A DNA stretch of 64,000 nt from Ooceraea biroi (lineage: Eukaryota > Arthropoda > Insecta > Hymenoptera > Formicidae): NCBI RefSeq assembly GCF_003672135.1, contig NC_039515.1, positions 4,464,001-4,528,000 of the forward strand, in the 5' to 3' direction. The position numbers and the translations under genes were made by a program. The notes under the pieces were generated by a model that was given only the letters and a program-made list of their open reading frames with translations, ran no database searches and had not been told where the DNA came from. Shown here piece by piece: positions 61,401 through 64,000 of the stretch; the stretch's first letter is position 1; every line of letters begins with the position of its first letter.

Positions 61401-63755
61401 GCTACGACGACCGTGATATGGTTTAGATATCGGCTGCAGGAAGCGGAGTCAAAGCTATATGGCTGCACATGTAAGCCGGTTTTATTGGTTCTGGCACTTA
61501 TGCTCGATTGAGAACGAAACGATTGTCCTTTCAGAGTATTTTCATAAACATCTATAAAGTTGCATTTGCTCGGTACGTTTTTTTTATTTATACTTTATTT
61601 TAAAAAAGCATAACTTTAAAATTTCAACAGGTTTTTAAAGAGTTCGTACAAGATGAATTTGGCGCACTGCAAAATTACGTTACATAAATACGCATTCTGT
61701 CGTCCAGTAATCCCTTTTAGTTACCTTGCCACCTATTCGAGGAATTCGTTATCGAGTTCAGCTGACGCGTACGTTCGCGATAACGCAGCATTTTCAGGTT
61801 TAAGTTCGCCTTTGTAAAATCAGCTGATGCCTTGCGAGGCACGTTTGCGCGCTGCTCCCTCTCCTCCTATCCCACTCCACCCGTCGATACTCGCTCGTAA
61901 TGAAGTCCCAGTGACGTAACGATGCAGTACGCGTCGTAAATTATGATCGATAATGTAACCTTGTGCGTGCGGAGGTAACATGTGGACGGGAAGAGGACGT
62001 GGAAGATGGAGAGAGGAGGGGGCGCACGGCGTGCACCGTGCGGCTTCCGCGCGAGACTCCCCGCCGATCTCTTGCCGGTCATTATTATTCTTCCTTCCAT
62101 TTAGCCGGCAAGGAAATCATCTTGTAGCTGCACAGCGATAACACGTCTCGGACCCAGCCCGTTTTCCTTCCCTTTTTTTCCTTGCGCTCTAACTCGTGGC
62201 CAATTGCGATTAGCAAGAAGCGGAATCGGCAGGAATGCGTGCGGTGAGGCGAGTACCGTACGCCGCGAAATTGATCGTTGATTCTTTCCTATCGTTTTTG
62301 CGGCGCGGAATGAGACGCGGCAGTTAGAATACGCGGAATTGCGAGCGAAGAGCAACCAGCTGTCCGCAAATCGCACGATTGATCGCTCAAGAGTGACATC
62401 CGCCGATTTTCCGAGTGAGGTTTCATTCCGAGAAAAGTGGCGCAAGTCGCTCTTCGGACCGATATCCGCCTGGATTCAGCGTTTCCACACATAAACATTT
62501 TCGTAGATAAGGAATTCTCCGAACGCGTTTCGTACGCGGAGAATCGTCTCGCTGTGCCTTCTCGTGTGTCGAGAGAATAACGTTGCACGAAAACTTCGGG
62601 TCGCGTTCCCGCCACGTTCGTGCTGCAATGTTGGCGCAATATCGGCGAGGAATGGCTCGCGCGTTACGCCGCGCGGAGCACGAGGACGCGAGGAAAAGTG
62701 GCGCGTATTCGCTACATCGAGGAGAGAAAAGCGAGGTCGGGCCTTTCTCAGAGAAGTGGGTCGAGAAGGTATCCAATTGTATATATGTGCATGTATACAT
62801 GTATATTAAACATGTTTGTGTGTGTGCGTGCTCCATGTTTTTCGACCCGGGGGGAGAGGTACCGCCGATGATGACGACGATGACGCCGGTCGGCGCGACG
62901 TCCTTGTCTAAAAGTACGCGCAGTTAGACCGCTTTCACACGTCACGGTTTTTCACGGTGCTCGCGAAGTCGGCTGATAAATCGCCCGAAGAATTTAACCT
63001 TTTCGGTACGGCCGGCACGATGTCGAAACGCCGAGAGCGCCTGCAATTGGCCGAGGCCTCGATCCAGCAACGTGTCAAGAACAGCTGACAGAACGTAGTA
63101 AACGACGGATTTCACGCGTCGACGTGCGGGATATCCCAGACCCAGTGAACTACCTTTCGTTCGCTGTTGGCTCTCTCGCGCGATATGGAGTCGACATTTT
63201 CCTCGGCCCAAACGTCAACGTAACGTTGCCGAGATGTATCGTCTATTTCGATATTTAAATTAGATGTCTCTCGGTAAGCTACTTCATAATTTATAAATCT
63301 GTTAAAGTCAGGATGAAATTAAAGAACGTAATAGGAAATGCGCCGTATTACTGCTTGGCCAATCGCGTCCCGGCGATGTGGGACAGGCAAGTACTCGGCG
63401 TGGACTTCCGCTTGATCAAGCGGTCTCGCGAGGGAACCGTACACCCTCAGAAAGGATTTCTGATAACAAGACGAAAAATATTCTTGACTAATTTAATCGT
63501 ATTACAAGTATAACAAATATGAAAATAAAACAATTTTTAATTTAAATCAGTAATTTCTATTCTTCTCTCTCGAATTAAATAAGATCGTCTTACTGTCTTG
63601 AGACAAGAGTAACATATACACATTTATGCTTATATATTCTTGTATGTAGAATAATTTGATATTAGCGCCACTTTATAGTAGGCTTTGTCGATGTCGACGC
63701 ATCATTTTCTCACAGTCGCTCGTCGACTCGGCGCTTCTGCGTCCTTTATTCCGAT
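58442..63755. other. Presumed intron, no recognised gene
   Basis: CpG-rich segments at about 58.5-58.8, 60.0-61.2 and 61.8-63.2 kb alternate with AT-rich DNA. There are CT microsatellites at about 58880-58903 and 61296-61312. Open frames up to 137 residues are composition artefacts. No exon, RNA gene or paired transposon ends were found. Confidence 0.45.
59735..59769 (+). repeat. GATAAT microsatellite
   Basis: Tandem ATA/ATG triplets of the form GATAATAAT, about four copies. No coding support. Confidence 0.7.
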
Positions 63756-63991
63756 AAAACGGCCAATATTTATGTGTTGCAATCAAAAATCGGGAAAGTG
63801 TTTCTGTGTATTTCTGTGTTTCTATTATTATACTTACTTGTATATACAATATACTTACTTGAGAAATAAGATTCGAGATAAGACATTTCCATATCTTTTA
63901 ATATTTCTTGTAGAGTATTGCACTTATTCATTGTAAATAACAGAAACACTTTCTCGACTTTCGATTGCAACACATAAATATTGGCCGTTTT
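63756..63991. mobile_element. 236-bp foldback element at the window edge
   Basis: The left arm (AAAACGGCCAATATTTATGT from 63756) and the inverted right arm ending at 63991 pair over about 50 bp with a few mismatches. The spacer is AT-rich. No target duplication is evident; the flank on the right is only 9 bp long before the window ends. Confidence 0.65.
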
Positions 63992-64000
63992 GTGCAGATT

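Overview
The window is nuclear DNA from an insect. A hymenopteran, most likely an ant, fits best: short spliced genes with insect-like proteins, CpG-rich islands in AT-rich spacers, a DUF4817-type mariner, and a tandem miniature LTR element of the kind reported from ants. The organism call is inference; no marker gene names the species. The gene models were built by hand from reading frames, splice signals and remembered family sequences.

Layout. 1-17.8 kb has no gene I can support. It holds CpG-rich and low-complexity DNA, a Penelope-like remnant with a hammerhead-like fold (7.9-8.2 kb), a small foldback element (9.7 kb) and a 1.2 kb inverted-repeat element that carries the spliced 3' end of a coding sequence (12.1-13.3 kb). 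From 17.8 to 44.5 kb there are five genes: a secreted leucine-rich-repeat (LRR) protein (+, 673 aa), an ABHD1/3-type alpha/beta hydrolase (+, 7 exons, 388 aa), prolyl endopeptidase PREP (-, 12 exons, 706 aa), lipoyltransferase LIPT1 (+, 4 exons, 393 aa) and a single-pass LRR membrane protein (-, 4 exons, 424 aa). In all five models the exon phases close on one open frame. Two pairs are convergent: ABHD/PREP and LIPT1/LRR. From 48 kb onward is the CpG-rich 5' region and first coding exon (51000-51446, +) of a Glut4EF/ZNF395/ZNF704-type transcription factor. The rest of the window, to 64 kb, is probably its first long intron.

Mobile DNA is the most interesting part. At 45821-48080 five 182-bp LTRs alternate with four 335-339-bp internal segments, and the whole array is bounded by one 4-bp target duplication (CTAT). 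It reads as a tandem TRIM (terminal-repeat retrotransposon in miniature) with a tRNA-Leu-like primer site. At 34041-35764 a foldback element with tandem-repeat arms has a flanking 6-bp duplication. Others are a near-perfect 770-bp TA-flanked palindrome (20.2-21.0 kb), a TTAA-flanked Kolobok-like MITE (52.1-52.5 kb), a TAA-flanked Harbinger-like MITE (37.7-38.0 kb), a 1.5 kb mariner whose intron-containing transposase is broken in a run of nine A (56.9-58.4 kb), and further palindromes at 22.4 and 63.8 kb.

The genes do not form a pathway. PREP (cytosolic peptide cleavage), LIPT1 (mitochondrial lipoylation) and ABHD (membrane lipid hydrolysis) are housekeeping-type enzymes. The LRR proteins are probably cell-surface or matrix factors.
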